Of a stretch of DNA of 64,000 bases, positions 33,597-45,447 are shown in pieces. Each line of letters starts with the position of its first letter. The stretch's first letter is position 1. A model generated the notes under the pieces. It was not told where the DNA came from. It saw only the letters and a list, made by a program, of their open reading frames with translations, and did not search any database. The translations under genes were made by a program, and so were the position numbers. Origin of the DNA: Hypoxylon rubiginosum (Eukaryota; Ascomycota; Sordariomycetes; Xylariales; Hypoxylaceae); contig CADCXA010000012.1 of NCBI GenBank assembly GCA_902806565.1, positions 186,001 through 250,000 of the forward strand, read 5' to 3'.

Positions 33597-34301
33597 ATGT
33601 ATGTTGCATTTTCGTAAATAGGCATATGCAAATCTGTTGACCATCCTAGCTTAGGGTTACCAATGCTGTCGCTGGGAAGGTTGACTTCGAGCTGGATATC
33701 ACCAAGGACCACACCGTGAGCTACCACCATCTGCGATATCAAGCCTCCTGACGGTGTGCTCATTACCAATGAGCAGAACCGATTAAAAATAATACATGGA
33801 GGCACCATCGCTAGCATGGTCGATTTAGGAGGTTCACTCGCTGTTGCATCGATGGGTCTCTACGCCACCGGAGTATCGACTGATTTGAATGGTGAGCCAA
33901 AGTTTTCGGATCATTACGAGTTTGACGTGGCTCTAATACGGCATCAGTTACGTACCTAAGCGGCGGCGGTAAGGTTGGTGACAAGATTAGTGCTACTGCA
34001 GTTTGCGACAAGAGTAAGGACTTTCTCCCTCACAAGAGCTATGATAGATATCTTACTTGAAATGCAGTGGGGAAAACATTGGCTTACACGTCTATTACTT
34101 TCCGGAATGCTGGAGGCGAGCTCGCAGCAAGGGGAAGCCATACCAAGTCAGTAGCCTTCCTCATTTTCACGATTTATATATCTACGCTTTAAGGGCGAGA
34201 TATCTAACTTTAGTAGATTTGTGAAAAAATCTTGGAAAGCACAGGAAACCCCCTTTACTCTTCCAGAGGGAGTAGAGATGGAGGGAAAAGATGATGTATA
34301 A
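33597..34301 (+). CDS. hotdog-fold acyl-CoA thioesterase (PaaI/THEM2 family)
   Basis: There are six exons in the proposed model: 33597-33613, 33655-33715, 33777-33891, 33948-34013, 34068-34146 and 34217-34301, giving 140 residues. The last five exons are well supported: introns of 54-70 bp have good donors and join phases exactly. They give KVDFELDITKDHT, NRLKIIHGGTIASMVDLGG, VSTDLNVTYLSGGGKVGDK, KTLAYTSITFRNAGGELAAR and GSHTK. The HGG motif and the aspartate in MVDLGG, which form the hotdog active site, are present. The enzyme hydrolyses acyl-CoA thioesters to free acid and CoA. The first exon is uncertain: the 41-bp intron is very short and relatives have 20-40 more N-terminal residues. An alternative acceptor at 34213 changes K to NR. 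The next gene on the same strand is an acyl-CoA synthetase, suggesting a related role in acyl-CoA balance. Confidence 0.8.
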
Positions 34302-35222
34302 GTGCTAGGCTAGGCTAGTATGACACTATCTTCAGATGCTCGATCTGCTCCTAGTATGTGTAGGAGGTCGCAATAAGTTATGAAGTAGGCGGTTTCCTCT
34401 ACTAATATCTAGAGACGTAATTTCTATGTATCTAGATATGTTTCTATACCAGATACCTTATATAATGAATCGATTAAGGAACATGGACATATTAGTGCTG
34501 AAAACCTGTTCATGGTTGATTTAAACAATTACCCCCTATAGCCTTGTTAGTTAAAAGACGACTTGGCATAGACATCTAGCAATATATTCACTTGTCTTTA
34601 GTATTAAAGATTCTCCCTAACTTACCCCGTATGTACCAGTTATCGAAGGCATCGCCATTGTATACTGCCGAACAGCGGACCCGGGAATGGGAATTGCGGG
34701 GCGAGTCTCCAACGGCTAATAAGTGGACGTTGGCCAAGGTCCACGGGGGTGGCTGGTTGGTGTAAGCGAGTCTGGCAAATTCCGGTAGGTCTGGTAGGTC
34801 TGGGGGGTAAGTTAGAACGGGTCTCCTTTTTGGCTCTATGTTCAACACGCGAAAGTATTCTATATACCTCCCTATCTACCCCCTATCTACCCCCTGTCCC
34901 CCACAAACTGCCGTCTCACTTCCCCGTCCTACGAGCAAATGGGCAAATGAGAGCTAAAAAATCCCGAGGTCACCCTTCGGCTGTACCATTAGCGCGCCTT
35001 GACTCTTTTCATTTTACTCTATTCCACCTTGACCTGTTTAAGATGCCTCTATTGGGATCTAGACGGTGGCTATTTGGTGGGCAGGGTTGGATTTGAACTG
35101 CTACATTGAGCTTTCTTTTTTTTTTTATTCCTATGGTCTTCTGTCACGACTGAACTAGAGCCTCTTTTGCTGTCGTACGACCACGGTTTTTTGTTGGCGA
35201 GATATTGATCCAAAAGTTGAAG
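34302..35222. other. intergenic, 0.9 kb
   Basis: This lies between the thioesterase and the acyl-CoA synthetase. It has a CTACCCCC-type repeat near 34874-34894 and a T run at 35115-35126. No gene is seen. Confidence 0.45.
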
Positions 35223-37585
35223 ATGGCAGCAATCGGTGAGCTCCCTGCCCCTTGCCCTTCTAAAGAAAAAGAGGCAAAAAGAGACCAAATGAGAGTGGAC
35301 ACTTGATCGACATCTGATTCAGACATCTTTTTCTCGTTCCCCGGAGTCCTTGCTAACGAATTGAATAGCAGCGGCATCGATAGCAGCCACGGCCGCCGGG
35401 CTCACGTACCTCGACGGGAAGTACCACCTTCGACAGGATTGGCAGGCCATCCGCTCAAAGAACAGGGGCGCAAAACTCCTCCAGAAAGCAAGTGAGTCAA
35501 GTTATCCCCAAGCCGTCTCTCTGTGTCTGTGTCGCGGTGCCGCGGCGCTTCGCCCGGCGAGAGTCCAGCCAGCTCACACAGCTCCCACCAGTCCAAGAAA
35601 AGCGCCTCTCGTCGTACTACTTCTTCGAAAAGCACGCTCAGACGCAGCCGAACAAGGAGTGCATCTGGTCGCGACAGGGTAGCTACACGTACGCGGAAAC
35701 CTATTATCGCGTCAACCTGTACGCACAGTGGTTCTTACAGTATGGCGGTGTCAAGCCCGGCGACCTGGTCGCCTTCTTCATGGCCAACAGTCCCGACTTT
35801 GTCTTTGCTTGGATGGGCCTGCTGGCCATCGGCGCCGCCCCCGCCCTCATTAACCACAACCTGACCAAGCAGGCCCTGCTGCACTGTCTGGGCATCGCCG
35901 AGTGCAAGCTGGTCTTCGCCGACGGCGCGCCCCAGCTGCTGGAGCGCCTGGACGCCGTGAACGACGAGCTGGCCGCGCAGGGCGTGCGCATCATCAAGCT
36001 CGCCGACGTGAGGCCCGAGGTTAATGCTACCAAGGGCGAGCGGCCGCCCGACGAGCTGCGCGCCGCCGTCCGGCCCGACTCGGCGTTCGGCCTGTTCTAC
36101 ACTAGCGGTACGACGGGCCTGCCGAAAGCCTGTACCTTGCCAGCTGCGGCCGGATTCGGGTATGGCTGCAGTAGAGACTGTGGGTTCTCGTACGTCAAGG
36201 GCGACGACCAACGGTACTACGACTGTATGCCACTATACCACGGCACCGGCGGCATCAGCGGCATGACGCAGCTCCTCACGGGACAGACGCTGTGCATCGC
36301 GCCTAAATTCAGCGTCTCGGGTTTCTGGGACGACATTCGGGATAGCCGCGCCACGTGGTTCGTCTACGTCGGCGAGACTCTGCGGTACTTGTTAGCGGCC
36401 CCCCCTTCGCCGCGCGACAAGGAGCACAACGTGCACTCCATTTACGGCAACGGTCTGCGCCCGGACGTATGGAAGCCGTTCCGAGACCGGTTTGGCATCG
36501 ACACCATCCACGAGTTCTTCAACTCGACCGAGGGTATCATGCCTCTCGACAACCCAGCGCGCGGCGACTTCCGGGCGCATGCTGTCGGCCATCACGGATT
36601 GCTGCAGCGGCGCCGCTTCAACGACGTTTTCATACCCGTCGAGATCGACGTAGACACGGGGGACATCGCGCGGGATCCGAAGACGGGCTTCGCGCGGCGA
36701 GTCCCCTACGAGGTGGGAGGCGAGGTATTGGTTACTCAGCCACCTACCATCACGCCCGCCTTCCCGGGGTACTACCGAAACGAAGAAGCCACATCTAAGA
36801 AATACGTGCGGGACGTATTCCGAAAGGGCGATTGCTACTATCGGACGGGAGATGCGCTGCGGCGTGATGGTGACGGACGTTGGTTTTTCTTGGATAGGCT
36901 GGGCGATACGTTCCGCTGGAAGGGCGAGAACGTTTCGACAGCCGAGGTATCCGAGGTGTTGGGGCGGTATCCAGGGGTAAGCGAGGCTACCGTGTACGGC
37001 GTGTCGTTACCAAACCACGATGGCAAGGCCGGCATGGCAGCTATCTTCATCGACCCGGCTGTGAAGAACTTTGATTATCACGGATTGCTGAAGTGAGTTT
37101 CCTCTGCCGTCTTTTTCTCTCTTCCTATTTTGCTTGCTTGCTTGTTTTCTTCTTCTCCTCTCCTAAAGTCCTGATTTGCCTGTGCTACACACCCTATGCA
37201 TGGCAATCCTCCCTCTCACCGCTTCCCCCCAAATGGCGCCACCAATTCTGTAGAGGGCTAGGATATGCAGAGCGCAGAAACAATGGTACACTCGTTGGCC
37301 CCGTTATCTTCTCTCTTACTAATTCCACCCTTTTCATATCTTAGACATGCGCGTACCTATCTTCCCAAGTACGCCGTTCCCATCTTCATACGGCGCATTG
37401 CCGCGCGCTCCGCCACGCACAATAACAAGCAAGACAAAGTGCCACTCAAGCGTGCCGGTGTAGACCCGGAGCAAACGAAGCCGGATCCTGTCTTCTGGGT
37501 TGCCGACTATGCGAAGGGCAACACCTACATACCCTTTACCCAACGGGACTGGGACTCCCTGAAGGGCGGCCACGCCAAACTGTGA
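35223..37585 (+). CDS. FAT1: very-long-chain acyl-CoA synthetase / fatty acid transporter (FAT1/FATP family)
   Basis: There are four exons: 35223-35235, 35369-35491, 35562-37092 and 37345-37585, giving 635 residues. Exon 1 codes only four residues and one base. The enzyme activates long or very-long fatty acids with ATP to acyl-CoA, coupled in this family to uptake. The N-terminus (AAASIAATAAGLTYLDGKY) resembles the FATP membrane-associated start. The AMP-binding signature is YTSGTTGLPK (225-234). Further on are FFNSTEG, YYRTGD (about 490) and GRWFFLDRLGDTFRWKGENVSTAEV, the FATP/VLACS motif. Exon 4 adds the C-terminal domain KHARTYLPKYAVPIF, KVPLKRAGVDPE and YIPFTQRDWDSL. The last three residues AKL match a type 1 peroxisomal signal. 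The exon 2/3 acceptor (35561) is the least certain border; an acceptor at 35579 is out of phase. The symbol is that of the yeast family member. Confidence 0.92.
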
Positions 37586-38372
37586 CCCTGTGATGTGATG
37601 TGGTGGAATTCACAAGTCTGCCGGTCTTCAAGTATTCAAATAATTACGATTAGCGTTGGCGACCTAGATACGCGTCTGCCCTATCTAACCTATAGGCTCG
37701 AACTCATAGATTTTTGGTTAGAATTTATGCGCGCGCGCGTGTGTGTATGTTTTTAGGAGGGGTATGAACTCGTACATGAGATGGAGAGCAGAGCGACGAC
37801 GTGATGCAAATAAACTTAGGTCCATAGAAGAGAATACGGAGGGGACTAAACAGAATCGGATAAGAGATGAAGAATGTGCAGATTTGTGTATAACTACTAC
37901 TTAGATAATATAATGTAGGCAGCATTGTACGAAGTACCTACATACATGTACATACCTTATAGGTACCATATAAGTCGTATAACATTAGTGATAGACTAAG
38001 ACCGCACAAGATTATCGCTAGTCAAGGAATACGTGGATATTGATCTTTTATTAATGTGGCGTATGGCCAGGAGGAAGGTTTATGATCTGATTTTCACTTC
38101 AATAGTACAGGCGATGCTACGTAACTGGCGTTGCCTTCTCGTAAATAACTATATTTGTTATTCTTTTTTATTTTAATATCTTTCTTGGATCTGGTGGCGC
38201 CCCTAGATACACATTATCAGCAAGTTATTTTATGTACCTGTTAATGTATGTAGCTGCGCACGGCGTGACCGTGTTAAGAACACAGTAGGTACCCTCCTAT
38301 CCTCAATTTCCTCCATGTGGGTATAACTCATCGGCGAATAGCAATTGCGTAGAGACATAAGTCAATCATAAA
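37586..38372. other. intergenic between convergent genes, 0.8 kb
   Basis: It contains a GCGCGCGCGTGTGTGTAT alternating stretch near 37730 and a CTTTTTTATTTT-rich run near 38162. No gene is supported. Confidence 0.5.
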
Positions 38373-40255
38373 TCATAGTCGTTTCTTCCGGCGTTCTAGG
38401 TATGCCGGGTGGAAAGATATCTTCAAGATGTGGCCATCAATCAGCATAACACGGGAGCCACCGTGTTGGCGTGGTGGTCTACCCCTAGCTGGGAGCCGAT
38501 CTCCTTGGCCACTGTTCGGACGTATAGCCAAAGGGCCTAGGAAAGTCTCAGAAAAGGTTCACCTACATTGGAATAGGGATCAACGTACTTACTCGGTTCC
38601 GTTGTCTTCGCTCTGATTAATGATGGTCCAGGTGTCGATGTTTTCGAACTGTTTGGCGATCTGCTACGACTGGACGCGGATGCCGAGCTCGAAGACTTAC
38701 TAGTATTATCAGTCCCATTAGCGACTGTCAGAGACTCTTTCGTAGGTCGTTGTATAGCCTTCTGTAGAATCACGTCAACGATACAATAACATCGCATAGT
38801 CAAGACTCGAGGTAGCGTACGTCGCTGTCCATATCCGACAAGTTCCAAGGGTCCTTATTCGCGACTAATTCGGCATAGTCAGGACGTAGCACACTTCTCG
38901 GCGTGCGGCGCGGTTTTTCGACTTCCAATTCCTCGTCTGATTCGTTGGCGACGGAGGTAGTTCGGGGTTTATTAGAAGGCGTGTAATTCTTGTCGTTTTC
39001 TTGCCGCTTGCGTACGTTGACGGCATCGGCCTGACCTGATCTTGATCTTGATTTCCCAGGGACGACTACGGAAGTCAATAAGTATTCTCAATATAAGCTA
39101 TCCAAATTGGAACGGCTTTGTTATGAAAACAATCGAAGTGCCTATACCTACAGGTATGCGGCAATGGGCCGAGGTGTTCTTTGATCCAGTACTTGCTAAC
39201 CATGCTCGAACCTTCGACTACAGGCAAGAGTTAGCTTGAAGCGCATCTATTTCAGAGGGTAAGAAGCTACTCACTTTCACAGGCGAATTTCTCGAAAACA
39301 TACTCGTTGGAGAGTTCGTCTCCATCCGGGCCTGTCTCACCATGGCTTTGGAAGTGCTTCAACGCCCTATTATATGCCAGGGGTGGATCTGTGAAGAACC
39401 CCGTTTGGCAGTTGGGCCGATTACAACGTATCACAAACAAACCTTGACGCTCCGAGTGACGAAAGATACGTTCCCCAGTCTCCAAGTTCGGGAATGCAAT
39501 TTTGCGGAAGATATCAGACTGAGCCCGGTTGGGCGTCTGGTTTCACGTTAATGGTAATCCCGGGAGGGAGCTGTTAGGACTCCTACCTTTGGGCCGTCGA
39601 ATCTACGACGTTTTCCCCCACTCGCATTGCCGTCTCCACCCTCGGTGCTAGGCCGCTTCGCAGTTCGAGTTATCATGGAACTTTCAGATAGGACTTGACT
39701 TTGCACTTGACGATCGATGCTCGGACCTACACGGGGTGATACGTTGATGTTCGTCGGGCTCGAACAATAACCCTGGGGCAGATCGGGAATTCCTTGACCG
39801 AGGACTGGCGTAGCTAACGGGGGTTCATCTGATATAATATCGGCACCAAGGACAGTATTGAAGTAGTTATCGCGAACTGGCGACATGTAAGGTGTGGGTG
39901 GCCGTATGGTCAAAGTTGAGGCGCCAGGAATGATGCTTAGGTACTTGGGGACCACGGAATTGAGTTCGGCAAGTGTAGTTTCAATAATAGCAGCGTCGAC
40001 CTCGAGAAGCTCTAGCTTCTTGCGTAGGCCGTGGATTAGCTTCTCCTTGTCCTGCTCAAATGCCTGGCGCTCGTCGTCAACCTCTCTGAGAAGGGCTCGT
40101 AGCCTGGGGACGTGGCTGCGCGCCAAAGCATCATCCCGCTCACGGGTAATCTGCTGCAATTCTTTCCTAACATAGGATGAGGCGAAGTCGGAAATAGCAG
40201 TGTTAAGCTTGCCAACGGGGTTTCCGTGATCGCCCGGCGGCGTTTCTTCAGCCAT
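38373..40255 (-). CDS. unrecognised nuclear-type protein with a C2H2-like motif
   Basis: I propose six exons on the minus strand: 39587-40255, 39275-39536, 39152-39217, 38821-39065, 38593-38761 and 38373-38536, giving 524 residues. All junctions keep phase and most have strong donors (GTGAGT, GTAAGT, GTAGGT). I do not recognise the family. The first 120 residues are helical and charged (YVRKELQQITRERDD, EQDKEKLIHGLRKKLELLE), probably coiled coil. A Pro/Ser-rich linker and GGKRRRFDGPK, a likely nuclear localisation signal, follow. Exon 2 encodes CNRPNCQTGFF and, 17 residues after the second Cys, HFQSH, a C-x4-C-x17-H-x3-H arrangement like an atypical zinc finger. Exon 4 is basic and acidic by turns. 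Exon 5 is Ser-rich. The C-terminus has RGRPPRQHGGSR (AT-hook-like) and ends RRKKRL. A chromatin-associated role is an inference from composition. Confidence 0.68.
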
Positions 40256-40620
40256 CTCAACCCGGAGATTGGATATTCATAGGACCACCAGTAAGGTCCG
40301 CTAGGGATCTATATTTGAAGCGGATTGTATTCGTCCCAATTGCCAGTCACTGGTTAGACATTTCGCAAGTCCGTATCCGAGTAAGCTAACGTTAAGGGTC
40401 CCATGCGTTGGATAGAAAAGATAGAGGAGGGAAAAAAAGTGAAGAAAAAAAGCGAACGAACTAGACGCATGAAAGAGTGAACGGAAGGATTTTGAGTTGA
40501 CCTGGCTCGGTTTGGCCAAAACATAGACGAGATATGCAGCTCCTTCTCCGCACCAGACAGCGCCGTAGAACACCGCAGAATAATACGCCGAAGACGCAGG
40601 GCAGCAGAGACACGCTACGC

Positions 40621-40657
40621 ACCACGAACCACGAACCACGAACCACGCACCACGCAC
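40621..40657 (+). repeat. ACCACGA tandem repeat
   Basis: About five copies of a 7-8 base unit (ACCACGA / ACCACGC) are present. Confidence 0.85.
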
Positions 40658-41092
40658 CGGGCCGTACCCCGAACAATTAGCTTGACACCTTTAGCGGGTA
40701 GTGTGACGGGGGTTGCGTGGCCAATCACGAGTTGTAAGTCAGAAATATCAAGGTCTAGCCCGAAGTCGACGATGTAGTAAAAACTAAGCTCGAAAGAGAC
40801 CGGAACGAAGCACGATGCTTGGGGAGGTAAAAGAATGGCAAAGACTATTACGGGTAAACTACCTACATGTAGGTAGTAGATACATGCGATAGAACAGTAG
40901 AAAGAGAAGAAGTTGGAAATTTTTGCATGTCAGAAAAGAAGTGGGATGAACTTGGGGAAGGGAAAGAAAGGCGAGAGGCGAAAAAATGAAGAAAATTTGG
41001 CTGATGAAAAGTTGGAGAGTGACCGGTGACCGGTGCCCTGGTATTACTTATCTACATGTCTTTTACGTAGGTACTTGCCTCCTAACACACAC

Positions 41093-41094
<2 letters not shown>

Positions 41095-41129
<35 letters not shown>
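41095..41129 (+). repeat. GA dinucleotide microsatellite
   Basis: About 17 uninterrupted AG units are present, followed by a purine-only stretch to about 41150. Confidence 0.92.
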
Positions 41130-41132
<3 letters not shown>

Positions 41133-41744
41133 AAGAGAAGAAGAAAAAAAAGGTAGGGTAGTAAAGAAAGAGGGGGTGTCCCTACCGAGATAGTACTGGA
41201 GATAGGCGCGCTTATCTATGGTATAGTTCATCAAGATGCAATCGCCCTGTCACCCCGCTGTTCGTGTAACATTAGGGGTATCTCCATTTGGGTGGTATTT
41301 TTTTTTACATAACCTACATTATGCAAAAACATGAATCGTATGCAGTTGGTGGGTTGACGTATCTATGTAGGTATTGAAGACTGCCCAGAGTAAGGTTATC
41401 TCCATCAGATATCATATCAGTATAACAACACCCTTGTCAGTTAAATTGATTGCTTAAGCACACGCGATCCTTTCTTTCACATCTCGAATTGATTATATAA
41501 TGCGGCGCTATATCGCTGCTTACTTTAACTACATTACTGTCAAAGAGATTCCAAGACAACTTCATTATATCTTAGGTACATATGTAACTTTAATAGATTC
41601 TCCTCTCCATATGGCACACTGTCATCTCCTAAACCCCAATCTATATATCTATAAATCTATATGTATATATATATATAGGTAGAGAGAGGCGCCTTGTCGC
41701 CGCATCGCTGGGATGGCGCAGTTCAGTACAAATCCATTATCGCA

Positions 41745-43468
41745 TCACCTCGTCTTGATCTTACGGTACCGAACCACCTCTTTACCGTCATCCTCGACGA
41801 TCCGATGAGCTTCAACCCTATACCCACCGACGGCTGGCCACAATTTGGACCAACACACCCAATAAACAGCACCAAGAAGCAACACACCGACTCCGACGAC
41901 CGGGAATACGAAATAAGGATAACCTTCGGCGTTCCAATCCCCGTTGGGCGGGATGAAGGGAACAATGGCAAGGAAGACGTTAGCCAGTAGGTACAACACG
42001 CTAATAGGCAAGTATGTATGCCACGGCGATGTCCAATTTTCGGATTTCTTATAGTGAAGATAAATCAGGCCCGCTGCGACAAACCCGTTAATCCAAGCCC
42101 CTGGATAAGTATACAAATTAACAATGAAGTTGTACGCCGGGCCCGCGGGAGGAGCCACGAGAATGATGACGGTGATGAGCCAGTGCAGGAAGAGCTAGCC
42201 CGAGATCAGTCATGGTCTCATTCATGAGGGGGAGCTTGGCTTGAGTCGCGACGACTTACCGCAGCAGCTGGCGCGTTGAACGGTTTTATGGAGGCCCAGA
42301 ACTTGCCGTATGGCAGGAGGGCTTCTTTTCCGAATTCCTGGTTGAGCCGTGCATGGGCGAAGCTCACAGCCAACACGTTACCTAGATTGCTTAGAGCAAC
42401 GAAGGCGGGGAGGGCACGGGCAGCGGCGCTATCACCGAACACATTGCGGAAGAATAGGCCCGCAACTAGGACTTCCGACGTGGCGAGGTCATCCTTGGAT
42501 ATCGCGGCAAAATAGGCGACGTTAGCTAAAACGTACAGAATTGTCACGCCGCCGATAGCGATCGGTGCCGCGATCGCAAGCGTCTTGCGGGGATTCTTCA
42601 GTTCGCCCAGCACGTAGTTGGCATTTTCCCAGCCCTTGTAACTGTAGATGATTTGAAGTAGCGCGGTCGAATAGCCGTAGGCGCCTGTTCCCCCGTAGTT
42701 CTCGGTCACTTCGATGGCGAATGCGTTGTTAAAGTTCCCAGGCGGCGGGACGCGAAGCCGGCCAGCAAGAGCGGCAAAACCTGAGAATACGATGAAGACG
42801 AGAATGACAACCTTGAAAATCCCCAACACGTTTACCAACCTCAGGCCCCATTTCGGTAGAGTCGAATGGAGACCAACGGCGAAGGTAATGCAGGCGATAG
42901 CAATTCCCCGAGCTGTCCAGCCATCCCCTTCCGTGCTTCCAGACGCGTACAATACATATCGACCAAAGGCGAGAGCATTCCCGGAGGAGAAGCCGAGAAG
43001 AATCATCTGAGATGCTAGAACACACGAGGCCAAGTAGCGCGGGTGGCGATAGACCCGTTCAAGATAGTTCTTCTCGCCGCCGGACAAGGGAATGGCCAAA
43101 CCGAACTCGAGGAAGACACTCAGGCCGCAGAAGGTCAAGATGCCACCGACTACCCAGAGTATGATAGAAACCCCAACTGAACCCGTCGCAGCAAAGATGG
43201 CCGAGGGGGTTGAGAAAACTAAGGAATGCCTGGTTAGTATATAAGTTGGGGTCTCGCCCACGCGATCAGAACATGGCAACTCACTTCCGGTCCCGATCAT
43301 CTTGTTTAGAATTAGAAAAACCGCGCCGGTAACACCGATCTTGCGCGAGTCAGAATAAGCAAACTGCTGAATTCCGTCATTAGTCGACGAGGCATACTCC
43401 TCGTCCATAGGAACGGTCAGCTCCCGAGTGTCATGGTCCGAATCTTTAGCCACCTCTACCGTCGCCAT
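41745..43468 (-). CDS. MUP1: high-affinity methionine permease (MUP1-like, APC superfamily)
   Basis: Three exons, 43285-43468, 42260-43218 and 41745-42194, give 530 residues. The introns have GTGAGT and GTAAGT donors and TTAG and CTAG acceptors. Splicing exon 1 to exon 2 restores MIGTGIFSTPSAIF, the first-helix substrate-binding signature of LAT/MUP1-type amino acid transporters; unspliced reading gives nonsense. The hydrophilic N-terminus (residues 1-45) contains acidic stretches. About twelve hydrophobic segments follow, including SVGVSIILWVVGGILTFCGLSVFLEFG, the conserved LPLSGGEKNYLERV-type loop (AIPLSGGEKNYLERVYRHP), KGWENANYVLGELKNPRKTL and, after exon 3, LFLHWLITVIILV and YLLANVFLAIVPFIPP. 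The tail is basic. It imports methionine and related amino acids at the plasma membrane. The MUP1 name is the yeast family name; exact substrate is inferred. Confidence 0.92.
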
Positions 43469-44544
43469 TATTCCTTCGATCCTTGATACGATGGTCCTAA
43501 AGAGCTAGCTGGCAGAATTTTTCGAGGCGGCAGGCTGGTTTCAGGGTGGAAGATCAATATCTTCTGAGATGGTAGCCGTATGCTGCGCATATTATACCTA
43601 CCTCCCTCGGATGTCGACACGAGTGGCGCAAGTTCTAGAGCCCCCTGGATCTCGTAGGATTTTGGATCAGGAGACGTCCATTACGTATAAGTAATAGGCA
43701 GGGAGCCTCGGAGAAGGCGAAGTTTGCGAGGTCCTTGTGGATGCTTGGCGCTCGCACGTCATCGCACGCAAACGAAACCTTGTGATGACCCACGGCCAAC
43801 GGGATCAGATCCAGCACGCTTATTAGGTTTACCATCGCCTCGGCGCTCCGCGATGTAACATTGCCAGACCTCTCCCTAACGTTAAGCTATCGTATTCTGA
43901 CAACTTCAAAGCAGCCGCAGCATCACGCAACTGTGGCCCGACGATCAAGACGGAAGGTGGTCGGACGCCAAGCCGAGTCGCTTCTCCTGTAAGCGTAGAC
44001 AGCTGGAATAGGACTTTTGACGCCAATTCGGCTTGCCCGATCGCAATATTTCCCTAATTTTAATCTATACCCGCGCTCAACGGCCTGGGGCGAAACATCA
44101 CTTGGGCGAAGCATCTAACTTCTGCTACTCGAAACCTACTAATGTCACTACTTCCTCGAAAGAGCCAGCCCTCATGAGCCCAAGTCACTGATCACTGATC
44201 ACTGATCAAAGCTATATCTACCTAAGTACCTAGGGCATCGTATTCGTTGAACTTCTCATAAAACATAGGAATTTTGTAGCATTCATAATTCAGACTGATC
44301 TCACTACTAACAGATTATCTAACAGTCGTCGCACTATTGCGGGTACCTCTCGAATGGTTGAAAGGAGGGATTGGATATTATATCTAGAGCATGTTCGCGC
44401 GAAACTACCTACCTTGGAGGTAGGTCAGGTAAGAATGCTTGGTGCTCTCCGAAGATGTGAGTACAATTTTATAACGTCGATTCGCCAGGCTCGGGGGCAG
44501 GATACGACTTACATGTAAAAAAAAGAAAAGAAAAAAAAAACAGT
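43469..44544. other. intergenic, 1.1 kb
   Basis: This is the promoter side of the permease and the 3' flank of the unrecognised 300-residue gene. It contains a TCACTGA tandem repeat at 44185-44208 and an ACCTACCTTGGAGGTAGGT inverted repeat near 44407. ORFs of about 60 codons are unsupported. Confidence 0.5.
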
Positions 44545-45447
44545 TTAACCCAATTCTCTCTTCTTCTGTCTCTTACTGACTTCTTCGTCTAGCTTGACGG
44601 GCGATGCCGGATGGTCTCTTTTCCTTGATCCAGTAGTCTTCTCTGAGCTTGTAGTACCACCCTCAGCCACATGCTCGCCAGCGAGATCGTCGAGTTTTTT
44701 CATCTCCAGCAAGACGACTATCTCTTGCTCGCCGCATACATCGACTGCGAATGTAAGGCCGCCGAACTCGCCAAACTGCTCCTCCCGCATGTCCTTCGGT
44801 TCGATCAAGTACATCGGCGCCGGCAATGCCAATTTCCTAGGGACCGAGGCTTGGCTGTCAACAACTTCGGATTTGAACGTACAGTAACGGCATCCCAGTC
44901 GCCACTTATAACCCAAAGGACAATTTGGGTGAAATTCAGGATCGCCCTCTTGCTGGTGGAGGAGCCTTTCCGATATTTGTGTGAGTTGGTCTCCGAGGCG
45001 GGTCTTGTAAACCGGCCAGGGTAGGTGTTGTTGGAGTTGCTCACGGCGAGCCTCTAAGGCGGCGTGGCAGTCTTTTGATTTACTTGCTGCTGCCGGACTG
45101 CTGGTACGACTGCTCGCCGCTTGTTCCGACTGGTCCTTCCGATTCTTCTCCCGAGCCCGCCTGGCGGGTTGTACTCTCGTTGGCGCCACGGGCCACTTGC
45201 CCGATTTCGTAGGTCTCGGTAGTCTATCAACCATGAGCTTGAAATGACTATTCTCCCATAAGTGATACAGAGCACACTCTCTCAGAAAATGAAATCTGCA
45301 AAATGGCTGATACGGCGCTGCGCGCCAACACAGCAATGGATCTGGAGCTCGGCGTTGTGTGAGCGAGCCAGCACTGGATCCGTCGCCTTCCCCGGCCATA
45401 GCTATCCGGCTATAGTCATCTCTAAAGCCATCGAGCGATGGAGACAT
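44545..45447 (-). CDS. unrecognised 300-residue protein
   Basis: This is a single-exon gene of 300 residues from the ATG at 45447. A second ATG at codon 17 (MAGEGDGSS) is an alternative start. I do not recognise a family. The N-terminal 80 residues have clustered Cys, His and aromatic residues (LLCWRAAPYQPFCRFHFLRECALYHLWENSHFKLMVDRL). A Ser/Ala/Lys-rich linker (about 85-125) follows. Then come a helical part with ALEARREQLQQHLPW, NCPLGYKWRLGCRYCTF (CxxC plus an earlier Cys, perhaps metal binding), and a beta-rich stretch LTFAVDVCGEQEIVVLLEMKKLDDL. The tail is charged and ends in basic KRQKKREL, a likely nuclear signal. Composition is coding-like (no low-complexity shadow, GC-rich third positions). 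Function is unknown. Confidence 0.65.
   Translation of the reverse strand: MSPSLDGFRDDYSRIAMAGEGDGSSAGSLTQRRAPDPLLCWRAAPYQPFCRFHFLRECALYHLWENSHFKLMVDRLPRPTKSGKWPVAPTRVQPARRAREKNRKDQSEQAASSRTSSPAAASKSKDCHAALEARREQLQQHLPWPVYKTRLGDQLTQISERLLHQQEGDPEFHPNCPLGYKWRLGCRYCTFKSEVVDSQASVPRKLALPAPMYLIEPKDMREEQFGEFGGLTFAVDVCGEQEIVVLLEMKKLDDLAGEHVAEGGTTSSEKTTGSRKRDHPASPVKLDEEVSKRQKKRELG

Larger units (their letters stand above)
40256..41744. other. intergenic, 1.5 kb
   Basis: This is the promoter side of the six-exon gene and the 3' side of the methionine permease. It contains an ACCACGAACC-type tandem repeat at 40621-40657, a TACCTACATGTAGGTA palindrome at 40860, a GA microsatellite at 41095-41129 and an AT-rich TATATA stretch near 41640-41680. 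No ORF is convincing. Confidence 0.5.
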
